DNA from: Rubritepida sp.
Lineage (GTDB): Bacteria > Pseudomonadota > Alphaproteobacteria > Acetobacterales > Acetobacteraceae
DNA length: 5,250 bases
NCBI GenBank assembly: GCA_014376425.1
Contig: JACMRO010000402.1
Coordinates: 1 to 5,250, forward strand
Direction: 5' to 3'
Below are positions 1 through 5,250 of this stretch, in pieces. Positions within the stretch are counted from its first letter, which is position 1. The number at the start of each line of letters is the position of its first letter. The notes beneath the pieces are model-generated. The model ran no database searches, had not been told where the DNA came from, and saw only the letters and a program-made list of their open reading frames with translations. A program made the translations under genes and the position numbers.

Positions 1-465
1 GTATTTCTGCGCCAGCCGCAGGCCGGGCAGGGTCTTGCGGGTGTCGAGCACGGCGCAGCCGCGTGGGTTGGCGGCGGCACCCCGGATGGCATCCACATGG
101 GCCCGGGTGGCGGTGGCGGTGGCCGACAGCAGTTGCAAAAAGTTCAGCGCCGGGCGCTCGGCGGAGAGCAAGAGACGGCCGTCGGCTTCGATGTCGCAGA
201 CGACGCTGTCGGCCTCCATCAGCGCGCCTTCGTCGCAATGCCAATCGATCCGCGCCGTCGGGTCGAGCGCGGCGAACACGCCATCAAACCAGTCGCGGCC
301 GCACAGCACGGCCTGCTCACGCACCCGGACCTGCGCCTTCACGCGGCGGCCTGCGGGCACCAGCCGGGCCGTCCAGTCGGCCACGCCGATGTCTTCCATC
401 AGCGCGTCGCGGATATTGCGGGCACGGGCTTCTTCGAGGGTTTCGTTGTGGTCAAACATCGGCAT
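1..465 (-). CDS. nadC: Quinolinate phosphoribosyltransferase (nicotinate-nucleotide pyrophosphorylase, carboxylating), N-terminal part
   Basis: NadC condenses quinolinate with PRPP to give nicotinate mononucleotide, CO2 and PPi in cytoplasmic de novo NAD synthesis. Translating the minus strand from ATG at 465 gives 155 residues that stay open to the window edge; the family is about 285 aa, so the C-terminal half lies outside. The N-terminal domain shows ALMEDIG (21-27) and VLCGRDWF (53-60). The start of the barrel shows ERPALNFLQLLS (103-114), TATATR (116-121) and the hallmark DTRKTLPGLR (141-150), whose Arg/Lys contact substrate. The start overlaps the end of the P450 gene by 14 bp; a second ATG at 459 (MFDHNE) is equally possible and would overlap by 8 bp. 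Neither has a clear Shine-Dalgarno (only a weak GAAAA), so translational coupling to the P450 gene is likely. Identification is firm from motifs; the exact start is uncertain. Confidence 0.95.
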   Translation of the reverse strand, partial: MPMFDHNETLEEARARNIRDALMEDIGVADWTARLVPAGRRVKAQVRVREQAVLCGRDWFDGVFAALDPTARIDWHCDEGALMEADSVVCDIEADGRLLLSAERPALNFLQLLSATATATRAHVDAIRGAAANPRGCAVLDTRKTLPGLRLAQKY

Positions 466-1885
466 TTTTCAAAGTCATGGTGAGGCCCAGCGGCGTCATG
501 GTGAAGGCCAGGCGTTCTTCGGCCGCGACGCCACCCGGGGCGGTCACGGCGGTGATGTCGAAATGGGTCAGCAGGGCGCTGATGGCCAGCTTCATTTCCA
601 GCAGGGCCAGATAGCGGCCCGGGCAGATGCGCGGCCCCGCGCCGAAAGGCATGGCGATGCGTTTGGCGGACTGCGTGTCCTGGCCCAGCCAGCGCTCGGG
701 CTCGAACGCGGCGGCGCGCGGGATGTGCGCATCGCTGACGCTGTTGCGGCGCAGCAGGCACAAGACGACCTGGCCGGCCGCCACGCGCACATCGCCCAGG
801 ACCGTCTCGCGCACCGCCTGCAGCGGCAACATCGGCGCGACAGGCTTCAGGCGCATCGTCTCGTGGATGCAGGCTTCGACGTAGTCCAACTCGGCCATCT
901 GCGCCTGCGTCGGCGCGCCATCGCCGCCGTTTTTTCCAATCACGCGGCGCACCTCGTCGCGCGCCCGGGCCAGCGCAGCCGGATGCCGCCACAGCAGGTC
1001 GATCATCCAGGCCAGGGTGTTGGCCGTGGTGTCCTCACCGGCCAGCAACATGGTCAGCACATTGCCTGCCACCTGCGCGTCGTCGATACCGCTGCCCGGC
1101 TCGTCGGCGGCGGCCAGCATCGCCTCCAGCAGATTGCCGGGCTGGCTGCGCAGGCCGGGGTCGGCGGCCATGCGGCCGCGCGCCTTGGCGATGAAGCCGG
1201 CCACGGCGGCGTTGACCTCGGTGATGCTGGCAGCCAGCGCCTTGTCCGTTGCCGAGGTGTGCCAGCGCCAGAGGGGCAGGGGCGACAGGATGCGCTTGAA
1301 CAGCGCAGGGAAAATCTGGTCCAGATGGTTCTGGATCACATCGGCATCCGACGCCAAAGTGTTCACCGGGTCGCCGAAGGCCAGGCCCGCGATGGTGTCC
1401 ACCGTGTAGCGCATCAGGTCGGCTTGCAGGTCGATGGCGGTGTTCGATGCGGCGGCCTTTTGCCAGCGCACGACAAGACGCTGGGTCACATCCTGCATGG
1501 CCGGGAAGTAGCGCCGCACGGTGGCCGGGTCGAAGCCGGCCATCACCATCCGCCGCTGCCGTGCCCAGACCTCGCCATTCGCGCCAAACACGCCGATGGG
1601 CAGGCCCATCTCGGTCCAGATTTCTTCCAGCCGCGTGGTGCGCCTGAAACCCGCAGGGCGGTCGCGCAGCACTTGCGCCACGACCTCGTGATCGCCCAGC
1701 ACGATGACCTGCCGACGGCCGAGCTGAAGCTTGTAAAACGCCCCGTACTGCGCGGCCCATTGCTCCAGCTGCTGATGAAAGCGCGGCGCGTCGATCTGCA
1801 ATGCATTGCCCACCACCGGCAGTCCGCGCGGGCCGGGCAGGCTGGCGTAATCGCGCAGGGCGACGGTGGCGGCGGCGGTGTTCAC
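452..1885 (-). CDS. Cytochrome P450 monooxygenase
   Basis: A complete 477-aa haem-thiolate monooxygenase, presumably soluble because no membrane anchor is seen. Visible P450 landmarks in order: proline-rich hinge LPGPRGLPVVGN (16-27); C-helix WARQR (107-111); I-helix oxygen-activation motif AGEDTT (282-287); K-helix ExxR as ETMR (342-345); the meander region around FEPERW (394-399); and the haem loop FGAGPRICPG (414-423) with the iron-ligand Cys421. Length and motif order are normal and nothing essential is missing. The hinge and the I-helix style resemble 'eukaryote-like' bacterial P450s, but I cannot assign a CYP family or substrate. The start is GTG at 1885-1883, forming a GTGA overlap with the stop of the upstream FAH-family gene; there is no convincing Shine-Dalgarno, so expression probably depends on coupling. 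The stop overlaps the nadC start. No ferredoxin or reductase gene is in view, so the redox partner must be encoded elsewhere. Confidence 0.95.
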   Translation of the reverse strand: MNTAAATVALRDYASLPGPRGLPVVGNALQIDAPRFHQQLEQWAAQYGAFYKLQLGRRQVIVLGDHEVVAQVLRDRPAGFRRTTRLEEIWTEMGLPIGVFGANGEVWARQRRMVMAGFDPATVRRYFPAMQDVTQRLVVRWQKAAASNTAIDLQADLMRYTVDTIAGLAFGDPVNTLASDADVIQNHLDQIFPALFKRILSPLPLWRWHTSATDKALAASITEVNAAVAGFIAKARGRMAADPGLRSQPGNLLEAMLAAADEPGSGIDDAQVAGNVLTMLLAGEDTTANTLAWMIDLLWRHPAALARARDEVRRVIGKNGGDGAPTQAQMAELDYVEACIHETMRLKPVAPMLPLQAVRETVLGDVRVAAGQVVLCLLRRNSVSDAHIPRAAAFEPERWLGQDTQSAKRIAMPFGAGPRICPGRYLALLEMKLAISALLTHFDITAVTAPGGVAAEERLAFTMTPLGLTMTLKNADV

Positions 1886-2579
1886 TCAGCCGCCGTGATG
1901 GTCACGCTCAACGGTGGCAGGCCGTCGATATGGCCGGTGATCACATCGCCGGGCAGCACCGGGCCGACGCCATCCGGCGTGCCGGTGTAGATCAGATCGC
2001 CGGGGTGCAGGTGATAGAGCTGGGACAGGTTGGCGACGATCTCGTGCACGTTCCAGATCATGTCGGCCAGATCACCGCGCTGCTTTTCAACGCCATTGAC
2101 GCCAGGGTAATGGCCCCCGCCGTCATCGGCCCGGCGTCACTGGCGCGCACCAGCTCGGTGATGATGGCCGAGGCTTCGAACCCCTTGGCCGTGTCCCAGG
2201 GCCGCCCGGCCTTCTTGGCCTCGGCCTGCAGATCACGCCGTGTCATGTCCAGGCCCGCCGCATAGCCCCACACGGCGACGCGCGCCACCTCCGGCGTCAC
2301 CTTGAAGACCGGTGCGCCGATGGCGATCACCAGCTCCATCTCGTAGTGGTAATCCTTCGTGGCGGGCGGGTAGGCCAGGGTGCTGCCCCAGGGTGTGAGC
2401 GCGTTGGCCGGTTTGGTGAAGTAGAACGGCGGCTCCCGGCTCGGATCACCCCCCATCTCGCGGGCATGGGCGGCGTAATTGCGGCCGACGCAGAAGATGC
2501 GGGCGACGGCATAGCGCTGGTCGGTGCCGCGCACGGCGACGCAGGGCTGGGCGGCGGGGGGGAAGATGTAAGAGCTCAT
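1882..2579 (-). pseudogene. Fumarylacetoacetate hydrolase-family gene (fumarylpyruvate hydrolase-like), frameshifted
   Basis: The FAH fold hydrolyses C-C bonds of acylpyruvates using a divalent metal. The N-terminal part (CVGRNYAAHAREMG at 30-43, REPPFYFTKPANA at 48-60) resembles NagK-type fumarylpyruvate hydrolases of the gentisate pathway, as I remember them. Metal ligands expected from the family are present: E80 and E82 (YHYEMELV) and D111 (GLDMTRRD), with the WDTAKGF segment at 128-134. Reading from ATG 2579, the frame is good to about residue 159 (AGAITL), then runs into a premature TGA at 2060-2058. The homologous continuation (VNGVEKQRGDLADMIWNV, then LIYTGTPDGVG to a TGA at 1884-1882) lies in the -1 frame. 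One missing base near 2101-2102 explains this, and restoring it gives a 232-residue protein of normal length. The truncated product would lose its C-terminal third. This may be a true mutation or a sequence error. ATG 2579 is chosen because an AGGA motif lies 7 nt upstream; the longer open frame beyond it overlaps rlpA. Confidence 0.85.
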
Positions 2580-2658
2580 GTCTGGATCCTGTCGGGTTGG
2601 ACAGGGCGAAAGCATACGACGGCAAGACGTGGCGCCCGATGGTTTACGCTCTGGCTCC
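2580..2658. promoter_or_regulatory. Divergent intergenic region carrying promoters for the FAH-family gene and rlpA
   Basis: These 79 bp separate two divergently transcribed genes and must hold, or overlap, both promoters unless these lie in coding sequence. On the minus strand a TATGCT (2616-2611) is a fair -10 hexamer, and would give a leader of roughly 25 nt for the FAH-family gene. No good -35 lies at 16-18 bp spacing, so it may need an activator or may not be real. On the plus strand a TTGGAC (2597-2602) resembles a -35 but has no matching -10 at normal spacing. No clear operator palindrome was seen. The promoter role is inferred from gene layout rather than from strong motifs. Confidence 0.4.
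2587..2590 (-). promoter_or_regulatory. Ribosome binding site of the FAH-family gene
   Basis: Minus-strand AGGA lies 7 nt upstream of ATG 2579-2577. It fixes the start of the FAH-family gene against the longer open frame, which would run back to 2870 inside rlpA. Confidence 0.6.
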
Positions 2659-3618
2659 ATGCTGACTTGCTCTGGGCTGAGGCCTATTTTTTCTCTGCTG
2701 CTGTTGACGCTCGTGCTTGCCGCCCTGGTCGGCTGCGCCAGCCGGCCGACCGGCACGGCACCCGGCTCATCGAGCCGCGATGGCCCAGAGGCTGTCATCC
2801 CCCCCGATCTGCAAAAGGTGCCCAATGCCGAACCCAGGCTGGAGCCCATCCGCAAGGGTGGGCCGAACAAGCCTTATGAAGCGCTGAACCAGCGCTATGA
2901 GCCGATGACGGCGGACTTGCCCCTGGTCGAGCGCGGACTGGCGTCTTGGTATGGCAAGAAGTTTCACGGCCGGCCGACGTCCAGCGGCGAGGTCTACAAC
3001 ATGTATGCGATGACCGGCGCGCACCCGACCATGCCCATCCCCAGCTATGCCCGGGTGCGCAACCCGAAGAACGGCCGCGAGGTGATTCTGCGCATCAATG
3101 ACCGGGGGCCCTTTCACCCGGGCCGCATCATCGACCTGAGCTACACGGCGGCACTGAAGCTCGACGTGCTGCACGGCGTGGCGCCGATCGAAGTGGAGCG
3201 GATCACGTACGAAGAGATTCGATCCGGCGCATGGCGACGCGGCAGCGAACCCGTCATCGATCAGCCGCCTGTGTACGCGGCGGCTGAATCGGTCGGCGCG
3301 CCGCAGCGGGAAACCACGGCGACGATGGCATCGGCGCCCACCCCTGTTCCCGCTGCGCCAGCACCGATGCCACGCGCCGCCGCCAAGGGCTTCTGGATCC
3401 AGCTCGGTGCGTTCGCCAAGCTCGACGGCGCGGAGACGCAGCGCCAGCAGTTGGCGCAGACCGTCGAATGGCTGTCGCCGCTGCTGGCGGTGTTCAAGGA
3501 CGGCGGCATGAACCGGCTGCAGGCCGGGCCCTACGCGACGCGTGAAGATGCGCGGGTGGCTGCGGAACGGGTCAGGTCAGCGATGGGGCTGGCGGCGGTG
3601 GTGGTGGAGCGGAAATAA
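2659..3618 (+). CDS. rlpA: Septal ring lytic transglycosylase RlpA, lipoprotein with DPBB and SPOR domains
   Basis: RlpA cleaves peptidoglycan strands stripped of stem peptides ('naked' glycan) and helps daughter cells separate; it sits in the outer membrane facing the periplasm. The 319-aa product has a lipoprotein signal peptide with hydrophobic core at about 10-23 and lipobox LVGC with acylated Cys26. A low-complexity linker follows, then the double-psi beta-barrel domain at about 92-182 (GLASWYGKKFHGRPTSSGE, RINDRGPF, GRIIDLS). E111, H122 and D148 have the same spacing (11 and 26) as the catalytic residues I recall for Pseudomonas RlpA (E120, H131, D157), so activity is expected. An Ala/Pro linker (about 205-243) leads to a C-terminal SPOR domain (about 245-319, FWIQLGAF), which targets septal denuded glycan. 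An upstream in-frame ATG at 2578 would place 27 polar residues before the signal peptide, so 2659 is preferred although no good Shine-Dalgarno precedes it. The gene is convergent with the MmsA-SDR frame. Confidence 0.95.
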   Translation: MLTCSGLRPIFSLLLLTLVLAALVGCASRPTGTAPGSSSRDGPEAVIPPDLQKVPNAEPRLEPIRKGGPNKPYEALNQRYEPMTADLPLVERGLASWYGKKFHGRPTSSGEVYNMYAMTGAHPTMPIPSYARVRNPKNGREVILRINDRGPFHPGRIIDLSYTAALKLDVLHGVAPIEVERITYEEIRSGAWRRGSEPVIDQPPVYAAAESVGAPQRETTATMASAPTPVPAAPAPMPRAAAKGFWIQLGAFAKLDGAETQRQQLAQTVEWLSPLLAVFKDGGMNRLQAGPYATREDARVAAERVRSAMGLAAVVVERK

Positions 3619-3630
3619 GGGGCTCAGCCA

Positions 3631-3688
3631 GGCCGCTGGCAGGCGGCCGGTCCTTCGACGGGCGTCGAACAGTCCGCAGGGACTGTTC
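3631..3688. terminator. Cluster of three inverted repeats in the convergent gap, possible bidirectional terminator
   Basis: Between the rlpA stop and the stop of the minus-strand fusion frame lie three perfect inverted repeats. The first is GGCCGC (3631-3636) with GCGGCC (3643-3648), loop 6 nt. The second is TTCGAC (3654-3659) with GTCGAA (3664-3669), loop 4 nt. The third is GAACAGTCC (3667-3675) with GGACTGTTC (3680-3688), loop 4 nt. The second and third share bases 3667-3669, so they cannot both form completely. Neither strand has a U-tract after the stems, so a classical intrinsic terminator is not shown. A transcript 3'-end stabilising structure or a dispersed REP-like repeat fits equally well. 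Confidence 0.45.
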
Positions 3689-3699
3689 TCGGCCCCGCC

Positions 3700-4449
3700 T
3701 CAGCGCCCGCCGCCCACATCCAGCATCGAACCCACCGTGTAGCTCGACGCGTTCGACAGCAGCCACACCACCGCTTGCGCCACTTCAAGGGCCGTCCCCA
3801 TCCGCCCGATCGGCACCCCCGCCGCGGCCTCGTGCGCCATCGCGCCCATGCCGCCGGAAGCGTGGATGTCGGTGTCGATGATGCCGGGGCGCACACCGTT
3901 GACGCGGATGCCCTCGGCGATCAGCTCGCGGGCCAGGCCGACGGTCAACGAATCGATCGCGCCCTTGCTGGCGGCGTAATCGACATAGATGCCCGGCGAT
4001 CCGAACACCGCCGCGCGGGAGGACAGATTGACGATGGCCCCGCCCGTGCCGCCATGGCGCGTGCTCATGCGCAGCACCGCCGCTCGGCAGCACAACAAGC
4101 TGCCGATCACGTTGACGTTGAAGACGCGCTGCCAGCGATCGACGCTCATTTCGTCCAGTCGCATGCCCGGGGCGACGATGCCGGCGTTGTTGACGAGGGC
4201 GGTCAGCGGGCCCAGCTCGGTGTCGATGCGGGAGAACATCGCCAGCACCTGCGCCTCGTCGGCCACATCGGCCTGCACGGTGATGGCGCGGCGGCCAAGC
4301 GCGCGAACCTGCGCCGCCACGCTGTCACCCGCCGCAGCATCGCTGGCGTAGTTGATCGCCACATCATGCCCGGCGCGAGCGCACAGCAGAGCAATGGCCG
4401 CGCCAATGCCCCGGCTGCCGCCGGTCACCAGGGTGATCGGCGCAGTGAT
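3700..4449 (-). CDS. Short-chain dehydrogenase/reductase (YgfF-like), SDR portion of the fused frame or a separate overlapping product
   Basis: A complete classical SDR of about 249 residues, sharing its frame with the upstream mmsA. Numbering from the ATC at 4449: the cofactor motif TGGSRGIG at 9-16, NNAG at 87-90, Ser at 143-144, and catalytic YxxxK as Tyr158 and Lys162 (YVDYAASKGAID). The C-terminal part (RVNGVRPG, then HASGG, EVAQAVVWLLS) and the length closely recall E. coli YgfF, an NAD(P)-dependent oxidoreductase of unclear substrate. No ATG or GTG lies at the expected start, but ATC at 4449-4447 has a strong GAGGAG 7 nt upstream. A separate SDR could begin at this rare codon, or at the TTG at 4467 or GTG at 4470 a few codons earlier. 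Otherwise the SDR is made only as the C-terminal domain of the MmsA fusion. The fold is certain; the translation start and substrate are not. Confidence 0.75.
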   Translation of the reverse strand: MTAPITLVTGGSRGIGAAIALLCARAGHDVAINYASDAAAGDSVAAQVRALGRRAITVQADVADEAQVLAMFSRIDTELGPLTALVNNAGIVAPGMRLDEMSVDRWQRVFNVNVIGSLLCCRAAVLRMSTRHGGTGGAIVNLSSRAAVFGSPGIYVDYAASKGAIDSLTVGLARELIAEGIRVNGVRPGIIDTDIHASGGMGAMAHEAAAGVPIGRMGTALEVAQAVVWLLSNASSYTVGSMLDVGGGR

Positions 4450-5250
4450 GTTCTTGCTCCTCGGCAACACGAACTCGGCGCCCCTGGCGATGCTCGACGA
4501 CCAGCGCTGCATCACGCTCTTTTGCTTGGTGTAGAAACGAACGCCTTCTTCGCCGTAGGCATGCATGTCGCCGAACAGGCTGCGCTTCCAGCCGCCGAAG
4601 CCATGCCAGGCCATCGGCACGGGGATCGGCACATTGATGCCGACCATGCCGACCTGGATGCGGCGGGCAAACTCGCGGGCCACATTGCCGTCGCTGGTGT
4701 AGCAGGCCACGCCGTTGCCGTATTCATGGTCGTTGACGAGCTTGACCGCCTCGGCAAAGTCCTTGACCCGCACGCAGACCAGCACCGGGCCGAAGATTTC
4801 TTCCTTGTAGATGCGCATCTCGGCCGTCGCGTGGTCGAACAGGGTGCCGCCGGTGAAGAAGCCGTTCTCATAGCCCTCGACCTTGTGACCACGACCGTCC
4901 ACGACGAGGGTCGCGCCTTCTTCCACGCCGATGGCGATGTAGTCCTCGATCTTGTCGCGAGCCTGCGCGGTGACGATCGGGCCCATCTCGGCATCCAGTT
5001 CCATGCCGTTCTTGATCTTCAGGGCCTTGGCGCGGGCCGCCAGCTTGGGAATGATCTTGTCGGCCACATCGCCAACCAGCACCGCCACCGAAATCGCCAT
5101 GCAGCGCTCGCCGGCCGAGCCATAGGCCGCGCCGATCAGGCCGTCCACCGCCTGGTCGATGTCGGCATCGGGCATCACGACCATGTGGTTCTTCGCGCCG
5201 CCGAGGGCCTGCACGCGCTTGCCGTTGTGGGCGCCGGTCTCGTAGATGTA
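3700..5250 (-). CDS. mmsA: In-frame fusion: methylmalonate-semialdehyde dehydrogenase (C-terminal half) joined to a short-chain dehydrogenase; 5' end outside window
   Basis: One minus-strand frame with no stop runs from the right edge (516 visible residues, numbered from the edge) to TGA at 3702-3700. Residues 1-266 are the C-terminal half of MmsA, a CoA-acylating aldehyde dehydrogenase that converts methylmalonate or malonate semialdehyde to propionyl- or acetyl-CoA in valine and beta-alanine breakdown. Signs are ETGAHNGKR (4-12), QALGGAKNH (14-22), the catalytic Cys50 in GSAGERCMA, EEIFGP (150-155), INVPIPVPMAWH and FGGWKRSLFGD, then the typical tail GVRFYTKQKS and AEFVLPRSK. MmsA proteins normally end about there (about 500 aa, so some 235 N-terminal residues are off the window). 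Here the frame continues straight into a complete SDR (residues 268-516). Nothing in either domain looks degraded. Whether this is a true fusion, a stop-codon loss or a base-calling error cannot be settled here. The MmsA identity is firm. Confidence 0.9.
   Translation of the reverse strand, partial: YIYETGAHNGKRVQALGGAKNHMVVMPDADIDQAVDGLIGAAYGSAGERCMAISVAVLVGDVADKIIPKLAARAKALKIKNGMELDAEMGPIVTAQARDKIEDYIAIGVEEGATLVVDGRGHKVEGYENGFFTGGTLFDHATAEMRIYKEEIFGPVLVCVRVKDFAEAVKLVNDHEYGNGVACYTSDGNVAREFARRIQVGMVGINVPIPVPMAWHGFGGWKRSLFGDMHAYGEEGVRFYTKQKSVMQRWSSSIARGAEFVLPRSKNITAPITLVTGGSRGIGAAIALLCARAGHDVAINYASDAAAGDSVAAQVRALGRRAITVQADVADEAQVLAMFSRIDTELGPLTALVNNAGIVAPGMRLDEMSVDRWQRVFNVNVIGSLLCCRAAVLRMSTRHGGTGGAIVNLSSRAAVFGSPGIYVDYAASKGAIDSLTVGLARELIAEGIRVNGVRPGIIDTDIHASGGMGAMAHEAAAGVPIGRMGTALEVAQAVVWLLSNASSYTVGSMLDVGGGR
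4457..4462 (-). promoter_or_regulatory. Strong Shine-Dalgarno motif at the MmsA-SDR junction
   Basis: Minus-strand GAGGAG sits inside the last MmsA codons, exactly 7 nt before the ATC that opens the SDR segment. It is the best ribosome binding motif I found in the window. It suggests that the SDR is, or recently was, translated from its own start even though the upstream frame has no stop. Confidence 0.5.

Noticed and set aside
105..126. Short tandem GGCGGT-like repeat
   Set aside because: It encodes the conserved Thr-Ala-Thr-Ala-Thr segment of NadC and is explained by that protein sequence.
35..1990. A 651-codon plus-strand open frame antisense to nadC, the P450 and the FAH gene
   Set aside because: It is a shadow of the GC-rich codon bias on the opposite strand. 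Its translation is rich in His, Arg, Gln and Gly with no recognisable domain, and it overlaps three genes with clear family motifs.
2081..2092. AAAA run near the FAH lesion as a programmed -1 frameshift site
   Set aside because: In the zero frame the codons are TTG-AAA-AGC, which does not form an X-XXY-YYZ slippery heptamer. The homologous frame also already resumes upstream of it, at VNG.
2556..2562. A run of seven G (seven C in the FAH-family coding strand) near that gene's start, as a possible phase-variation tract
   Set aside because: It is short for a slippage switch in GC-rich DNA, encodes an ordinary Pro-Pro, and the frame is intact across it. The actual frameshift lies 450 bp further downstream.
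2578..2658. Upstream ATG start for rlpA giving 27 extra N-terminal residues
   Set aside because: It would put polar, Arg-containing residues ahead of a normal lipoprotein signal peptide and overlap the start codon of the divergent gene. The ATG at 2659 gives a signal peptide of correct length.
2346..2879. Plus-strand open frame across the FAH gene and the start of rlpA
   Set aside because: It is out of frame with rlpA and antisense to well-supported FAH motifs; no domain or signal peptide is visible.

Overview
This is a GC-rich window with gene content and protein style typical of a betaproteobacterium, most likely Burkholderiales (a Comamonadaceae or Leptothrix/Rubrivivax-type organism). 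The placement rests on the NadC, RlpA and MmsA sequences and on the codon bias. It is an inference, because no marker gene is present.

Minus-strand block, 1-2579. Read in the direction of transcription, this is a tight gene set: a fumarylpyruvate hydrolase-like FAH-family gene (2579 to 1882), a cytochrome P450 (1885 to 452) and the start of nadC (from 465, running off the left edge). Consecutive genes overlap by 4 and 14 bases, so they are probably one translationally coupled operon. The FAH-family gene carries an apparent one-base deletion near 2101-2102 that breaks an otherwise full-length reading frame.

Plus-strand gene, 2659-3618. A complete rlpA encodes a septal lytic transglycosylase lipoprotein with a lipobox, a double-psi beta-barrel domain with all expected catalytic residues, and a SPOR domain. 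It diverges from the FAH gene across a 79-bp intergenic region that must hold both promoters.

Convergent gap, 3619-3699. These 81 bp contain three closely packed perfect inverted repeats. They probably form a bidirectional 3'-end structure between rlpA and the minus-strand gene to its right.

Minus-strand block, 3700-5250. One uninterrupted frame joins the C-terminal half of an MmsA-type (methylmalonate/malonate semialdehyde) dehydrogenase directly to a complete YgfF-like short-chain dehydrogenase. The join falls where MmsA proteins normally end. A strong Shine-Dalgarno motif (GAGGAG) lies 7 nt before an ATC codon at the start of the SDR portion. Three readings are possible: a real bifunctional fusion, two genes with a lost stop and an unusual start, or a local sequence error. 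This junction is the most interesting point in the window. The FAH frameshift 2.3 kb away is a reason to check raw read quality before believing either lesion.

I found no RNA genes, insertion sequences, CRISPR arrays or phage genes. Most of the content is ordinary metabolism and cell-envelope housekeeping.
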